Shown piece after piece: positions 32,349 through 44,238 of a stretch of 64,000 nt of DNA. A program made the position numbers and the translations under genes. The DNA comes from Protea cynaroides. Lineage: Eukaryota; Streptophyta; Magnoliopsida; Proteales; Proteaceae. How positions within the stretch are numbered: position 1 is the stretch's first letter; every line of letters starts with the position of its first letter. The notes under the pieces are model-generated. The model saw only the letters and a program-made list of their open reading frames with translations, ran no database searches and was not told the origin of the DNA. The stretch spans positions 48,624,663 through 48,688,662 of the forward strand of contig CM053270.1 of assembly GCA_028583415.1 (NCBI GenBank), in the 5' to 3' direction.

Positions 32349-34723
32349 TACCCATACAAACCAATTACACATAACCACAATCGAATATAAATATACAATG
32401 AGGAAGAAGACTTTAAATAGAATGAACGAGAGCATCCATTGATAATTTAAATAAATATCCCATTATTCAAATTCAATCATAAAATAATAATCTATTACAT
32501 CTCTTAATAACAAAACAAAAATAACGTGCCCCATAAAACCAATAAATAACCAAATCGCATATAAATGTACAGCGGAAGACTTTAAATGAATGAAAGGGCA
32601 TTGTTTTTAATAAAAATCCCAATCAAATTCAATCATAAAGTAATGCTTTCCATCTCTTAATAACCCAAAAACAAACCCCGCGCGGGGCCTCGCATGACGT
32701 CCTAACGTCGCAGCACCACCATACGCCGGAGCGTTTACGTAATCATCCACAGATAACTTGCATCCGGATCTAAAACAATGTATATACAAAGGGTGAGCAC
32801 ACAACACGACTCAAGAAGGCAATCGGACAGGTTTCACAAGATTATGCATGAGTAACAATCATTTTATCTCGTGGTGCGGTTTTAAGTTTGCAATGTGCTA
32901 TAGAAAGGTTTGGTGGCCCCCGCACCTCTATACACACGAGTGTGTGGCGTCGCACAAGAATCACACTACCACCAACCCACATGCACCCATCATGGAATAG
33001 AGATAGAGCTAAGGTATACCCGCACCTCCCGATACTCTACCCATACCAAGGACCTAAGCCCCTATCGGCCGTGGCTCGCAAACCGGGGCTCGCAACCAAC
33101 CAATCCTATATGTCAACAATGTATGCTCTATCCCAAAGACAGCCGCTCACGGCATAGAGATAGAGCTAGAGCGTGCGGTGCCGGGCCGGAGACCTCCTAG
33201 ACCTCACCTCCCCCCGATACCCTATCCGCAACTAACCCACTAGGATAGAAACAATACGCAGTAGACCCTATCCCAACACGACACCCTACGGCATAGAGAT
33301 AGAGCTAAAGCATCGTGGACAAGGCAGCGTCGACCTCGGAATCCCTCGGTACCACCCAACGATGGTCGGGACAACATCAATATCGGAGACCAACGTACCC
33401 ACGATCTTCCCCCCGATACCCCATCCGTACCAAGCATGTTAAGATAGAATACTACACAAAGGTGCGGTGCGCGAAGAGCGATCCCAGGCCCATGCCCCAC
33501 TCCACACACCAACGAAAACAATCACATGCCTAACAATCACATCCTATGAATGCATGAACAATAATAATAGCTGAAAGTAAAGGATGGCATGTGAATATGC
33601 ACAAACATCACATCACAGATATTCAATGATTAACAACGATTTACTGTCCATTAATTATTAGGTTTAGGTCAGATTCCCTTACCCGACGCTGCTCAACAAC
33701 TTGCTCCACGTCGCAAGATCCAAACGATAAGTCACAGCGTCCTACATAATATTAGGGTTTCATTAGAATATATTATTTAGGGTTTCATGTTGGTCGGAAA
33801 CCAACATGGATCACAAAATACCCTCACAGAGCTGACCGGTGGCATGTACCGGTCGCAGCTCTGTAGGAAAGACTGGCGACCGGTATGGTCAGCCGGTCCC
33901 CCACAACCAACCTCCCGAGAGGTAGCGGGTCGCAACATACCGGTCGCACTATGTGCAACCGGTATAGTCGACCGGTATGTCTCCCGAAAGACCATACATG
34001 GGTTCTTCGATTGCCGTCGATCATCCTCCATGGATTTTCGGGGTTTCTCCTATCCATCCTAAGTCTAGGCTTTGAGTTAGAGCTGTCCCCAACTCATTCA
34101 AGTCTCGTTTCGATGAACATCATCTCGAAACTCGAATCTAGGGTTTGACGGCAACTTAGGTTTTATTGGCCAATCTAGGGTTTTAGATCAATACCTACTT
34201 TGCGTGGTATTGATCCACCCACATAACTAACATAGGGTAAGAAGATGGTATCAAACACTTACCGTTGACAGGCGTAGCGAGAGCTTCGTCAAACGGTAAT
34301 GGCGGCACCTCCTTCTTCTTCCTAGCTCCTTCTCCTTTCCAAGCTCTTTCTCTTCTCTAGGGTTTGGGAAAGACAATGGAAAGGATTTGAGGGGTTCAAT
34401 GGTGTATTTATAGGCTAGAAATAGGGTTTAGTAACCCTACTAGGATTAGGAAACTTCTAGGATTCGAAATCAGGAAAGTGGGACCCGTAGAGACTAATTT
34501 CCAAATTCCCGCACATAGTCGTGCAGGCCATACCGGTCGACCGGTACCATCATCCCGTACCATCGACCGGTATACCTAAAATAAGGTATCATTGGTCGAC
34601 TTCGGGTCCGATTTCGCACTGTTTGTTATCCGCTTGCCCCGGCCCGGCTCGGTGATGATCGGAAGACCTGTCACGACACAAAACCAAGGTTTAGACCGGG
34701 TTTTCGTGAGTGCGGGTCTTACA
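32349..34723 (-). repeat. 3' LTR of element 3, damaged at its inner end
   Basis: Plus strand ends GAGTGCGGGTCTTACA (complement of TGTAAGACCCGCACTC) at 34723. It aligns to the 5' LTR at 41880-44238. Its first ~110 bases are lost in the T-free block. A ~170-base stretch ('agactttaaatagaatgaac...ctcttaataac') appears twice, at 32405-32520 and 32575-32665, against once in the 5' LTR. The TATA box complement is at 34405-34412. ACCGGTCG clusters lie at 33835-33985 and 34530-34600. Confidence 0.85.
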
Positions 34724-34800
34724 ACTCCACCACCTTAAAAGAAATTTCGTCCCGAAATTTACATGTAGGTACTACAACTCCCCCACCCTTAAAAGAAATT
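34724..34800 (-). promoter_or_regulatory. Duplicated polypurine-tract region of element 3
   Basis: In minus sense, an AAATTTCG...CGAAATTTCTTTTAAGG block followed by GGTGGAGT occurs twice in a row, about 56 bases apart, each copy followed by TTGTA. Only the inner copy touches the LTR start. The fragment at 24251-25951 begins exactly at the second of these two copies. Confidence 0.7.
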
Positions 34801-37800
34801 TCGGCCTCGAAATTTGAACGTACCTTGATCGTCAAAAAGGTTAGGGTACTCCTTCCTCATCGCGCTCTCTTCTTCCCAAGTAATTTCCTCCACATTTTGG
34901 CTTTTCCAATGCACCTTTACATAGTGGATATCCTTGGTTCGAAGTTGCTGAACTTTTCGGCTTGAGAGCATTACAGGCACCACTTCGAAAGTTAAGTCTT
35001 CAGTCAAGTCCGGAGGATCAGCGCTCAAGATATGCGATGGATCTCTGACATACTTCTTCAAGAATGACACATGGAACACATTATGAACGCTAGACATAGA
35101 TGGTGGTAAAGCCAATTGATATGCTACATTACCACGTCGATTCAATATCTCATATGGTCCCACATACCGGGGCATAGCTTCCCCTTCTTACCAAACCGTT
35201 TCGGACCTCGCACCGGTGACACCTTCAAGAACACTTTGTCACCCATCGCAAACTCCGGATCTCGACGTCGATTATCCGCATAAGTGCTTCCGTCGAACTT
35301 GAGCTGTCTTTACTCTCTTTGATCCGATCAATCACTCGGCAAGTTTCTTCAACAAACTCCGGTCCTACAATTCTTCTTTCCCCCACTTCATTCCATAACG
35401 GAGGTGTACGACATTTTCTCCCATAGAGAGCTTCATATGGGGCCATCCGAATTGTAGCCCGATAACTATTGTTGTAAGCAAACTCGATAAGTGATAGCTT
35501 CTCATCCCAAGCTCCTTTGAAATCTAATGCACAAGCTCGAAGCATATCTTCCAAAATTTGAATGGTTCGCTCGACCGTCCGTCCGTCCGAGGATGGAAAG
35601 CCGTATCGAACTTCAACTTTGTTCCCATAGCTTTCTCGTAATCCTTCCCGTAATTTTGATGTAAAAACGGGGATCTCGTCGGGATACTATACTTTCCGGG
35701 AACGCCATGAAGTCCGACTATATTATCAACATATAACTTGGCCAGCTTCTCCATGGTATACCGAGGTCCGACCGCAATAAATCGAGCTGTCTTGGTGAGC
35801 CGATCTACTATAACCCAAACCGCATCCACCGACCTTGGTGTCAAAGGTAGGCCGCTGACAAAATCCATAGTGATACAATCCCACTTCCATGCAGGTTCCG
35901 TAACGGCTGTAGTAAACCCGCGGGTCTTTGTCTCTCCGCTTTAACTTGTTGACAATTCGGACATTGAAACACGAAACGAGCTATATCGCCTTTCATACCC
36001 CTCCACCAATAGAGTCTTCTTAGATCATGGTACATCTTGGTACTTCCTGGATGTACCGAATATGGAGTGTAATGAGCTTCGGCCATAACTGCGGCCTCGA
36101 TATCGCAGTCTTCGCTCTCGGGTATACATACCCGTCCGCGATACTTGAGTACTTTGTCCGATTCCAAGGTAAAGTCGGGATTACACGTACCCTTCTCTAA
36201 GTCTTCCCGCACCGTCCCGAGATATGGATCCCGTAGGATTGCTACCTTGACTTCATCAATTAGGCTCGGTGAGATCTTCAATGCGGCGAACATCATAGTG
36301 AACTTATGAATCAAGCCTTGCTCAACCGGATCTTCTCGCAGCTTCGATAATATGGTCTTCATCAATTTCCATCGAACTCGAGGCTGCAAGACACAATGCA
36401 GCATTTGTACCGGTCCCGCCTCGTGTTTCGATGCCCACTTTTCGCTTAAGGCGTCAGCCACCACATTTGCTTTACCCGGATGGTACTGGATGTCGCAATC
36501 ATAATCTTTTAACAATTCCAGCCATCTCCCTCTGTCTCATATTCAAATCCTTCCGAGTGAAGAGATATGTTAAGCTTTTGTGATCCGACTTGATCCGAAA
36601 CTTCTCACCGTACAAATAGTGTCTCCAAGTCTTGATTGCATGAATAACCGCTGCTAGCTCCAAGTCATGCGTAGGATAATTCTTCTCATGCTCTTTTAAC
36701 TGTCTTGATGCGTAAGCGATCACCCGTTCTCTCCTTGCATCGTAACACACCCAATACCCAACCCCGAAGCATCCGTATATAGAGTAAACGGTACGCTTGG
36801 TTCGGGGATGGTCGGGACAGGTGCGAGACAAGTCTTGACTTCAAAGTCCTGGAAGCACTTCTCACACTCATCTGTCCATACGATTTTGGTGCTTCCCATC
36901 CTACTATAGCAGCTATCTTGCTTGGATCAACCTTGATACCGTCTCCGGATACAACATGGCCCAAGAAAGCCACTTCCTTCAGCCAAAACTCGCACTTCTT
37001 GAATTTTGCATAAAGCCTCACGTCCCTCAGCCGTTGTAGGGCTGCTCTCAAATGCGCTGTATGAGTCTCCATGTCCTTAGAGTAAATTAATATGTCGTCG
37101 ATGAATACGATGACCGAAGTGTCCAACATGTCATGGAACACTCGGTTCATCAGTTCCATAAACGACGCTGGAGCATTGGTCAACCCGAAAGACATAACCA
37201 GAAACTCATAATGTCCATACCTCGTTCGAAGCGGTCTTCGGAATATCTCCGGCCTTGATCTTCAATTGGTGATACCCCGATCGGAGATCGATCTTTGAAA
37301 AAACCTTTGCACCCCGCAGGCTGATCGAACAGATCATCGATCCTAGGCAAGGGATACCGATTCTTGATCGTCAACTTGTTCAGCTCACGATAGTCAATAC
37401 ATAGCCGTACACTTCCATCTTTCTTCTTGACGAACAACACAGGTGCTCCCCAAGGCGAAATACTAGGTCGTATGAAGCCCTTATCCAGCAATTCTTGTAA
37501 TTGGGTCTTCAACTCCTTTAACTCGGTTGGGGCCATCCTGTATGGCGCTTTAGACACCGGAGCCGAACCTGGTATAAGGTCTATCACAAATTCGTAGCCC
37601 CGTCCGGTGGTAAGCCCCGGAAGATCCTCCTGGAAATACATCCGGAAACTCCCGAACCACCTCTATATCCTCCATCTTGAGTGACTCTGCCGTGAGGTCG
37701 ACTACAGATACGAGATAACCCACTCCCCCTTTCTCCAAGCATCTCTTAGTCTTTAGGGCGGAGAGGATCAACTTTCGCTTCCTAGATAGCTTAATTCCAG

Positions 37801-38180
37801 CGAAACTATATTCCTTCCCTCTCTGTCAAGAAGCATAAGCTTCCTTTCACCACATAAAAGGACGACCGAATGATGGCCTAGCCAATCCATTCCTAAAATG
37901 ACGTCAAAATCTGCCATCTCAAGTATTACTAGGCTTGCTTCTAAGTCTCGACCCTCGATACTTACAATGACATGGTCCATAATACTTGGTCAAAGCCACT
38001 TCGACTCCTAGTGGAGAGCGAACTATCAAGCTTGGGTTCAATTGCTTGATTGGTAACTCCATTCGCTTCCCAAACGAAAGGAAACAAAGGAGTGCGTGGC
38101 CCCGCAGTCAAATAATACTCGGCGGGTAACCCGGCTACATTTACAATTCCCGGAATATATTGTCCCTTAGTTCTATATGC
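34789..38180 (-). pseudogene. pol of element 3: protease, RT, RNase H, integrase, chromodomain (frameshifted)
   Basis: Minus strand. Protease near 38110 is frameshifted at the DCGATHS-type site, with GMDWLGHHS at about 37890. RT has LFVKKKDGSVRLCIDYRELN (about 37430), MSFGLTNAPASFMELMNRVF (37195) and an intact catalytic FIDD (37097). About 40 residues between RT and RNase H (the LRSFLGLAGYYRRF block) are deleted near 36895. RNase H is about 36831-36499. The integrase zinc domain has HYTPYSVHPGSTKMYHDL and CPNCQ, and the core has MDFVSGLP and DRLTKTARF. The chromodomain block VHWKSQNVEEITWEEESAMRK is at about 34930-34870. Broken into six frames by small indels, some of which may be sequencing errors. 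Confidence 0.9.
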
Positions 38181-38199
38181 TCATGCAACCGAAAGAGTA

Positions 38200-39380
38200 A
38201 ATCAAATAGTAAGGGATAAAGTCGTACCCAGTTACCACATCGGGTGATGCGGCTGCCTCTTCAAGCAGGATCGCATAAACTCCGGCTTGCCGGGAGCTTG
38301 CTTCCTAGGTAGCGTGCAGTTCCTTGCAACATGTCCAAGTTGTCGACGGTTAAAACACTTAATATTCGGGTTGGGCCTGGTTAATTGTGGCAAGGTGGTG
38401 CCAGTTGTTTCTCGCAGTGTCTGTAGCGCCCGCCCTCGTATGGGCGGAATGGTCTAGTATTATCGCCACTCGAAGTTCTCTCCAGCAGGTCTCTTCACTC
38501 CCTTGTTTTGAGCGAAGAAGCTGTCCCTCCGACCGGACTCTATCACCCTCGCAACCTGCACCGCCTCGTTGTAGGTCCTTTTATCCGCACCCAAAAGATG
38601 TTCTCTAATGCTTCCACGTAGTCCCATGGTGAACCCACGTATCTTTGTCTCCTCCTCCCGCATACCGACCGGGTGCGAAGAAGAATAGCTCTTCGTACCT
38701 CTCGTTGATAAGCATCTACAATCGACCGACCTCAGGACCGAGAAACTCTCTCTCCATTGAATCCCTCAAGCTCTTTGGGAAGTATTTGTCGAAGAAAGCC
38801 GCTTTAAACACTTCCCGGGCCAACTAGTGCATACCGGTTCTCCAAATATGCCCGCGTGGAATTCCACCAAGCATTCGCGCCCTCCCCCAAGCATGTGAGT
38901 GGCAAATAGAACCTTCTCCTCCCCGTCGCACACGTCATCAACCGGAAGTTCTTTTCCATTTCGAAACCCACCGTGCTGGCCACAATGGTTTCCCCGTCCC
39001 GCCGGTGAATGATGACGGTTTCAACTTCAAGAACCCGTCCACCGACCTGCTAAGATCGTGCTGTCCCCTGGTATCTACTCCGTACCATGGTGGTGGATAC
39101 GGATATGCCCCCGGATACGCGAAGGCGACGGGAAGCGATGCGGTGGTGGTACATTCCGTGCTTGGGCCCTTGGCCTTGGGCTACTCGCACCCGTTGAGAA
39201 GACATTTTCTCTCACCCAGGCGTATTACCAGGCGGGAACGGAACCCGCTGACCGAGCATCGCTAGCACCTCACTCGAAATTCCTTCGTTGAGCTTGCATC
39301 CGATAGACCAAGTTTGTAACTATGGTCTCGGAATCCCCGTGAGGTGGTCCCTGTAATTGCGCCGGTACTTCCGGGACCTT
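38200..39380 (-). pseudogene. gag of element 3 (heavily frameshifted)
   Basis: Only one clean frame remains (38663-38460), containing TMGLRGSIREHLLGADKRTYNEAVQVARV, the C-terminal gag helix shared with element 1. The zinc knuckle near 38370-38325 reads CFNRRQLGHVARNC, losing the second Cys. The helical region with the PLWPA-type motif is recognisable at about 38980 only by comparing frames with elements 1 and 2. Confidence 0.75.
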
Positions 39381-39414
39381 TCCTCCCTCTTCGCAGCTGG
39401 TTTTCGACTCTTTT

Positions 39415-39680
39415 GGGCGTACCGGTCGCAATGATACCGGTCGCTCATCCGTAGAAATATGCTCGCGGCCGGTATAGTCGATCGGTCAAAATTAAAATTC
39501 TGGCCGAGACATACCGGTCGCATGTCTATGAGATACCGGTCGCCACTCGAGACGGCGGTGTTGCGACCCGTATAGTCGACCCGGTCAGAAAAATTTTCTG
39601 GCCGAGACATAGCGGTCGCACACCGGGTTGATACCGGTCGACCGGTATAGGCATAACCGTCGACCGGTATGCCCAAAATG
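39415..39680. promoter_or_regulatory. ACCGGTCG motif cluster in the divergent region, element 3
   Basis: At least ten ACCGGTCG / CGACCGGTAT-type sites in three blocks separated by 'ctggccgagacata' phrases. It ends with GATACCGGTCGACCGGTAT and CCGTCGACCGGTATGCC. It shares block order with 29028-29235 of element 2. The same sites are in this element's LTRs at 33835-33985 and 43350-43500. Confidence 0.7.
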
Positions 39681-39832
39681 GCTTTAAAATCGCGAAAAAG
39701 TGAGATTTTTCTCACTTTTCCTTTCTCTTTCTCTCCGGTGGCGATTCCTCTTCGGGTTCCGAGTTGCTACAGTTCGACCGGTGCTATTTGAGGCCGATTC
39801 CTTCCATTCAAGACCTAGCATATCGTCTCCGG

Positions 39833-41559
39833 GTAGGTCTCTACCTTCTCTCTCATATTTTTAGGAAACTTTCATATCGTCTATATGTAGAATTTTAGGT
39901 TTTTCTTTGTTCGAGATGTTTCAACCGTAGGAATTCTTTTCCTTTGGCTTAGAAAGGGTTTAGGGACCCCCAAGAGCAAAAGCCCTCAACCAATTTGGGG
40001 TTTCACCGAACGGTTTTCATAAAAATCGAATTTTTCATCTTTTGACCTAGGTTTTCAAAAATTTCGAAATTTTTTTTTCTAATTTTTCTTAATTCTTGAA
40101 ATTTCTTGAAATTTCTTGTTATAATTGCTTGTGATTGGTTTATGGAAGAGTGTGGGGGTTACGTAAGTCCTCCTCCCCATGTTTTTGGGTGAGTTCGAGG
40201 CTTTTTCCCAATTTATAGCCGTTATCTTTGCCGAAATTTCAAAAATTTCTAACTTTTATCTCGTTTTCTTTTGTTTTGCGGATTCTAAATGGCTCCTAGA
40301 CGCAACCTCGGGAAGCGATCACATGGTTCTAGTTCTCGGGTTCCCTCTCCACCTATCCCTCGCTAGATGAGCTCCGGTTTCGCTCTTTGGAAGCTCGAGG
40401 CTCGGTTTCCCCGGGTTTGATGACAAGGGTATTATATCCGGGCGACGGGTCAATGTGGGACGATTGCACCGGTTCAATGTAGAGACAGCTTTTGGTGCTC
40501 TAGGTTGGCTGCCGGTTATCTCCTACACACGAGACCACACGCCCTAACCTAGTTAAGCACTTTTATGCGAACTGAACTCGAAGGGGATGTCGAAGACCCG
40601 AACCAGTGTAGGGATCTGCGCATCACCGTCACGTCCGGGGTGTACATATTTCCTTCAACACCCACCCGCTTAGCTGATCTACTTGGGGTTCCCAATGATG
40701 GGGATTTGGTATACCGCGCCCCCAAGGCGAAAGGTTATTTGATCGAAGATTTGCGCCGGGAGATAGCGCAAATCGATACTCAACCCGGGGCTCCTATGAA
40801 GGCAGCTAGCTTGAGACCTATACCTCGGGTCTACTGACCGCATCATCCAAAGACGATATAGTGCCACGTAGCGGTCATTATAATGAGTTGTCCCAGCTCA
40901 CCCAAGACGTCACCTATTGGCGCCCGCACCGGAGAGCGGATCTCACTTCCATACCTCATCATCCGGACTATGCATCGAGCGGCCGTGGCCGATCGGGCCA
41001 GCAACCTTCCCTATGGCCGTCTCGTCACTTTCCTTCTTCGCCGTCCGGGCGTGAGTTTCGGAGGAGAGACAGCCGTCGAGGACTCCATGACTTCCGACAT
41101 AGACCGGGATGCGATAAACAGGATGCGATGGTTGATCTCGCCCGTTAGCGATGACGAGTTGGAGGCTCGCCCTCGTCCACTTGGGAGAGAGTAGCAAGCA
41201 GCCAGCAGCAGCCAGCAGCTAGCGGCCAATGCGGCCTATGCGGGCAGATGGGGGATGACGATGATGACGATGTAGTTGGGGAAGCACAGGTGCCCGACCC
41301 ACGCCTCCACTGTACCACCACCATCCGTTCCCACACTGGGCCATCTCGACCCCTCCCGACTCGGTGTTGGGTATGTTTATCGAGATCGGGGGACACCCGC
41401 AGGGTCATCCTAGAGTCTCAAGAAGCGATGGGTCGGGAGTTGGGACGCCCGGCTCGTGGTCTACGAGTGACTCGAGACCAGGTGCACCGGCTTAGGGTCG
41501 CATACGAGCGGGACTACGACATAGCGGACCCCATTCCTCCCGGGCCTCCTACCCCATGA
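39833..41559 (+). pseudogene. Antisense accessory gene of element 3, PF20167-like, with leader intron
   Basis: Leader intron about 39833-40280 (donor CCGG|GTAGGT, acceptor position reads TTTTGCG instead of AG), then ATG at 40289 and stop at 41557-41559. The length is not a multiple of three and several frameshifts are present (near 40420, 40530, 40840 and 41195). Blocks: GWLPVISYT near 40508, LEGDV, LADLLGVPNDGDLVYRAPKAKG (40670-40735), GERISLPYLIIRTMHRA (40931), NLPYGRLVTFLL, AVEDSMTSDIDRDAINRM, SDDELEA, an Ala-rich linker, and a C-terminal VTRDQVHRLRVAYERDYD...PPTP. It matches the copies in elements 1 and 2 over its whole length. Confidence 0.75.
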
Positions 41560-41864
41560 TTTTCCATTTACTTTTCTTTTGACTGCTTATATAACAGGGG
41601 TAACCTTCCGGTTTGTGGACTGCACTGTCGCACTATTACATTTGATACTATTTTTCCCGTTTAATGAAAGTTTCATGGTTCACCTATCTAGTGTATGTGC
41701 ACAAATTATGTTTCACATTTAGAATAGTACATTATTCTCTTTCTTAGTCCGTCTCAGGTATCAAACAATGCTTAGGGTGTGTTTGTATTAAGATTTTTAA
41801 ACTTCCTAACTCAGTTCATCGACCCCATTATGTGTAGCATGGTTTGTTGGAACAGAGCCCGAGA

Positions 41865-41876
41865 GCTCTGATACCA
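41865..41876 (-). promoter_or_regulatory. Primer binding site of element 3
   Basis: The reverse complement reads TGGTATCAGAGC, a perfect match to the initiator tRNA-Met type, three bases from the LTR at 41880. Confidence 0.92.
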
Positions 41877-41879
41877 AGT

Positions 41880-44238
41880 TGTCACACCCCAAATTCCGAT
41901 CCAACCGGAATGGTGTGAGTGAACCGTCATTGAACCAACGGTTCACACCAGATCTCGAATAGGCCGTGTCCACCCATACAAACCAATTACACATAACCAC
42001 AATCAGAATATAAATGTACAGCGGAAGACTTTAAATAGAATGAACTGAGCATCTATTGATAATTTAAATAAATATCCCATTATTCAAATTCAATCATAAA
42101 ATAATAATCTATTACATCTCTTAATAACAAACCAAAAATAACTGAAACCAATAAATAAATTCCATCACGTGTACACGCAGAAGGGCACTCGCATGAAGCG
42201 TCATGCTCGTCCCGTCCCGCTCGTACGTCTAACGCCGCAGCACCACCATACGCCGGAGCGTTTACGTAATCATCCACAGGATAACCTTGCATCCAGATCT
42301 AAAACAATGTATATACAAAGGGTGAGTACACAACACGCCCAAGAAGGCAATCGACGTTTCACAAGATTATGCATGAGTAACAATCATTTTATGCTGTGGT
42401 CTGGTTTTAAGTTTGCAATGTGCTATAGAAAGGTTTGGTGGCCCCCGCACCTCTATACACGAGTGTGTGGCGTCGCACAGTAATCACACTACCACCAACC
42501 CACATGCACCCATCATGGAATAGAGATAGAGCTAAGGTATACCCGCACCTCCCCTGATACTCTACCCATACCAGTACCTAAGCCCCTATCGGCCGGGGCT
42601 CGCAAACCCGGGCTCGCAACTAACCAATCCTATATGTCAACAATGTATGCTCTATCCCAAAGAGCCGTCTACGGCATAGAGATAGAGCTAGAGCGTGCAG
42701 GCCGGGTCGGAGACCTCCTAGACCTCACCTCCCCCCGATACCCTATCCGCAACTAACCCACTAGGATAGAAACAATACGCAGTAGACCCTATCCCAACAC
42801 GACACCCTACGGCATAGAGATAGAGCTAAAGCATCGTGGACAAGGCAGCGTCGACTCGAATCCTCAGGTACCACCCAACGATGGTCGGGACAACATCAAT
42901 ATCGGAGACCAACGTACCACGATCTTCCCCCCGATACCCTATCCGTACCAAGCATGGTAAGATAGAATACTACAAAAGGTGCCAGTGCGAAGAGCGATCC
43001 CAGGCCCATGCCCCACTCCACACACCAACGAAAACAATCACATGCCTAACAATCACATCCTATGAATGCATGAACAATAATAATAGCTGAAAGTAAAGGA
43101 TGGCATGTGAATATGCACAAACATCACATCACAGATATTCAATGATTAACAACGATTTACTGTCCATTAATTATTAGGTTTAGGTCAGATTCCCTTACCT
43201 GACGCTCGTTCAACAACTTGCTCCACGTCGCAAGATCCAAACGATAAGTCACAGCGTCCTACATAATATTAAGGTTTCATTAGAATATATTATTTAGGGT
43301 TTCATGTTGGTCGGAAACCAACATGGATCACAAACTGCCCTCACAGAGCCGACCGGTGGCATGTACCGGTCGCAGCTCAGTAGGGAAAGACTCGGCGACC
43401 GGTATGGTCAGCCGGTCCCCCACAAACAACCTCCCGAGAGGTAGCGGTCGCAACATACCGGTCGCACTATGTGCAACCGGTATAGTCGACCGGTATGTCT
43501 CCGAAAGACCATACATGGGTTCTTCGACTGCCGTCGATCATCCTCCATGGATTTTCAGGGTTTCTCCTATCCATCCTAAGTCTAGGCTTTGAGTTAGAGC
43601 TGTTCCCAACTCATTCAAGTCTCGTTTCGATGAACATCATCTCGAAACTCGAATCTAGGGTTTGACGGCAACTTAGGTTTTATTGGCCAATCTAGGGTTT
43701 TAGATCAATACCTACTTTGCGTGGTATTGATCCACCCACATAACTAACATAGGGTAAGAAGATGGTATCAAACACTTACCGTTGACAGGCGTAGCGAGAG
43801 CTTCGTCAAACGGTAATGGCGGCACCTCCTTCTTCTTCCTAGCTCCTTCTCCTTTCCAAGCTCTTTCTCTTCTCTAGGGTTTGGGAAAGACAATGGAAAG
43901 GATTTGAGGGGTTCAATGGTGTATTTATAGGCTAGAAATAGGGTTTAGTAACCCTACTAGGATTAGGAAACTTCTAGGATTCGAAATCAGGAAAGTGGGA
44001 CCCGTAGAGACTAATTTCCAAATTCCCGCACATAGCTGTGCAGGCCATACCGGTCGACCGGTACCATCATCCGGTACCATCGACCGGTATACCTAAAATA
44101 AGGTATCATTGGTCGACTTCGGTCCGATTTCGTACCTGTTTGTTATCCGCTTGCCCCGTCTGGCTCGGTGATGATCGGAAGACCTGTCACGACACAAAAC
44201 CAAGGTTTAGACCGGGTTTTCAGAGTGCGGGTCTTACA
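41880..44238 (-). repeat. 5' LTR of element 3 (2359 bp)
   Basis: Plus strand TGTCACACCCC to GGGTCTTACA. TATA box complement at 43922-43929. ACCGGTCG clusters at 43350-43500 and 44040-44110. Degenerate 'atagagatagagcta' units at about 42520-42840. The frames listed inside it are not genes. Confidence 0.9.

Larger units (their letters stand above)
32349..44238 (-). mobile_element. Element 3: Tekay-like chromovirus, minus strand
   Basis: In minus orientation: 5' LTR 44238-41880, PBS 41876-41865, antisense gene (plus strand) 39833-41559, divergent motif region 39680-39415, gag 39380-38200, pol 38180-34789 with chromodomain, duplicated polypurine region 34800-34724, 3' LTR 34723 to about 32349. 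The active-site motif FIDD is intact and CpG-rich codons are retained, so it looks younger than elements 1 and 2. Even so it carries many one-base indels. Confidence 0.9.

Noticed and set aside
31678..32442. Lys/Pro-, Phe- and Gly-rich frames of up to 246 residues
   Set aside because: They translate the T-free homopolymer block and LTR remnants; artefactual sequence.
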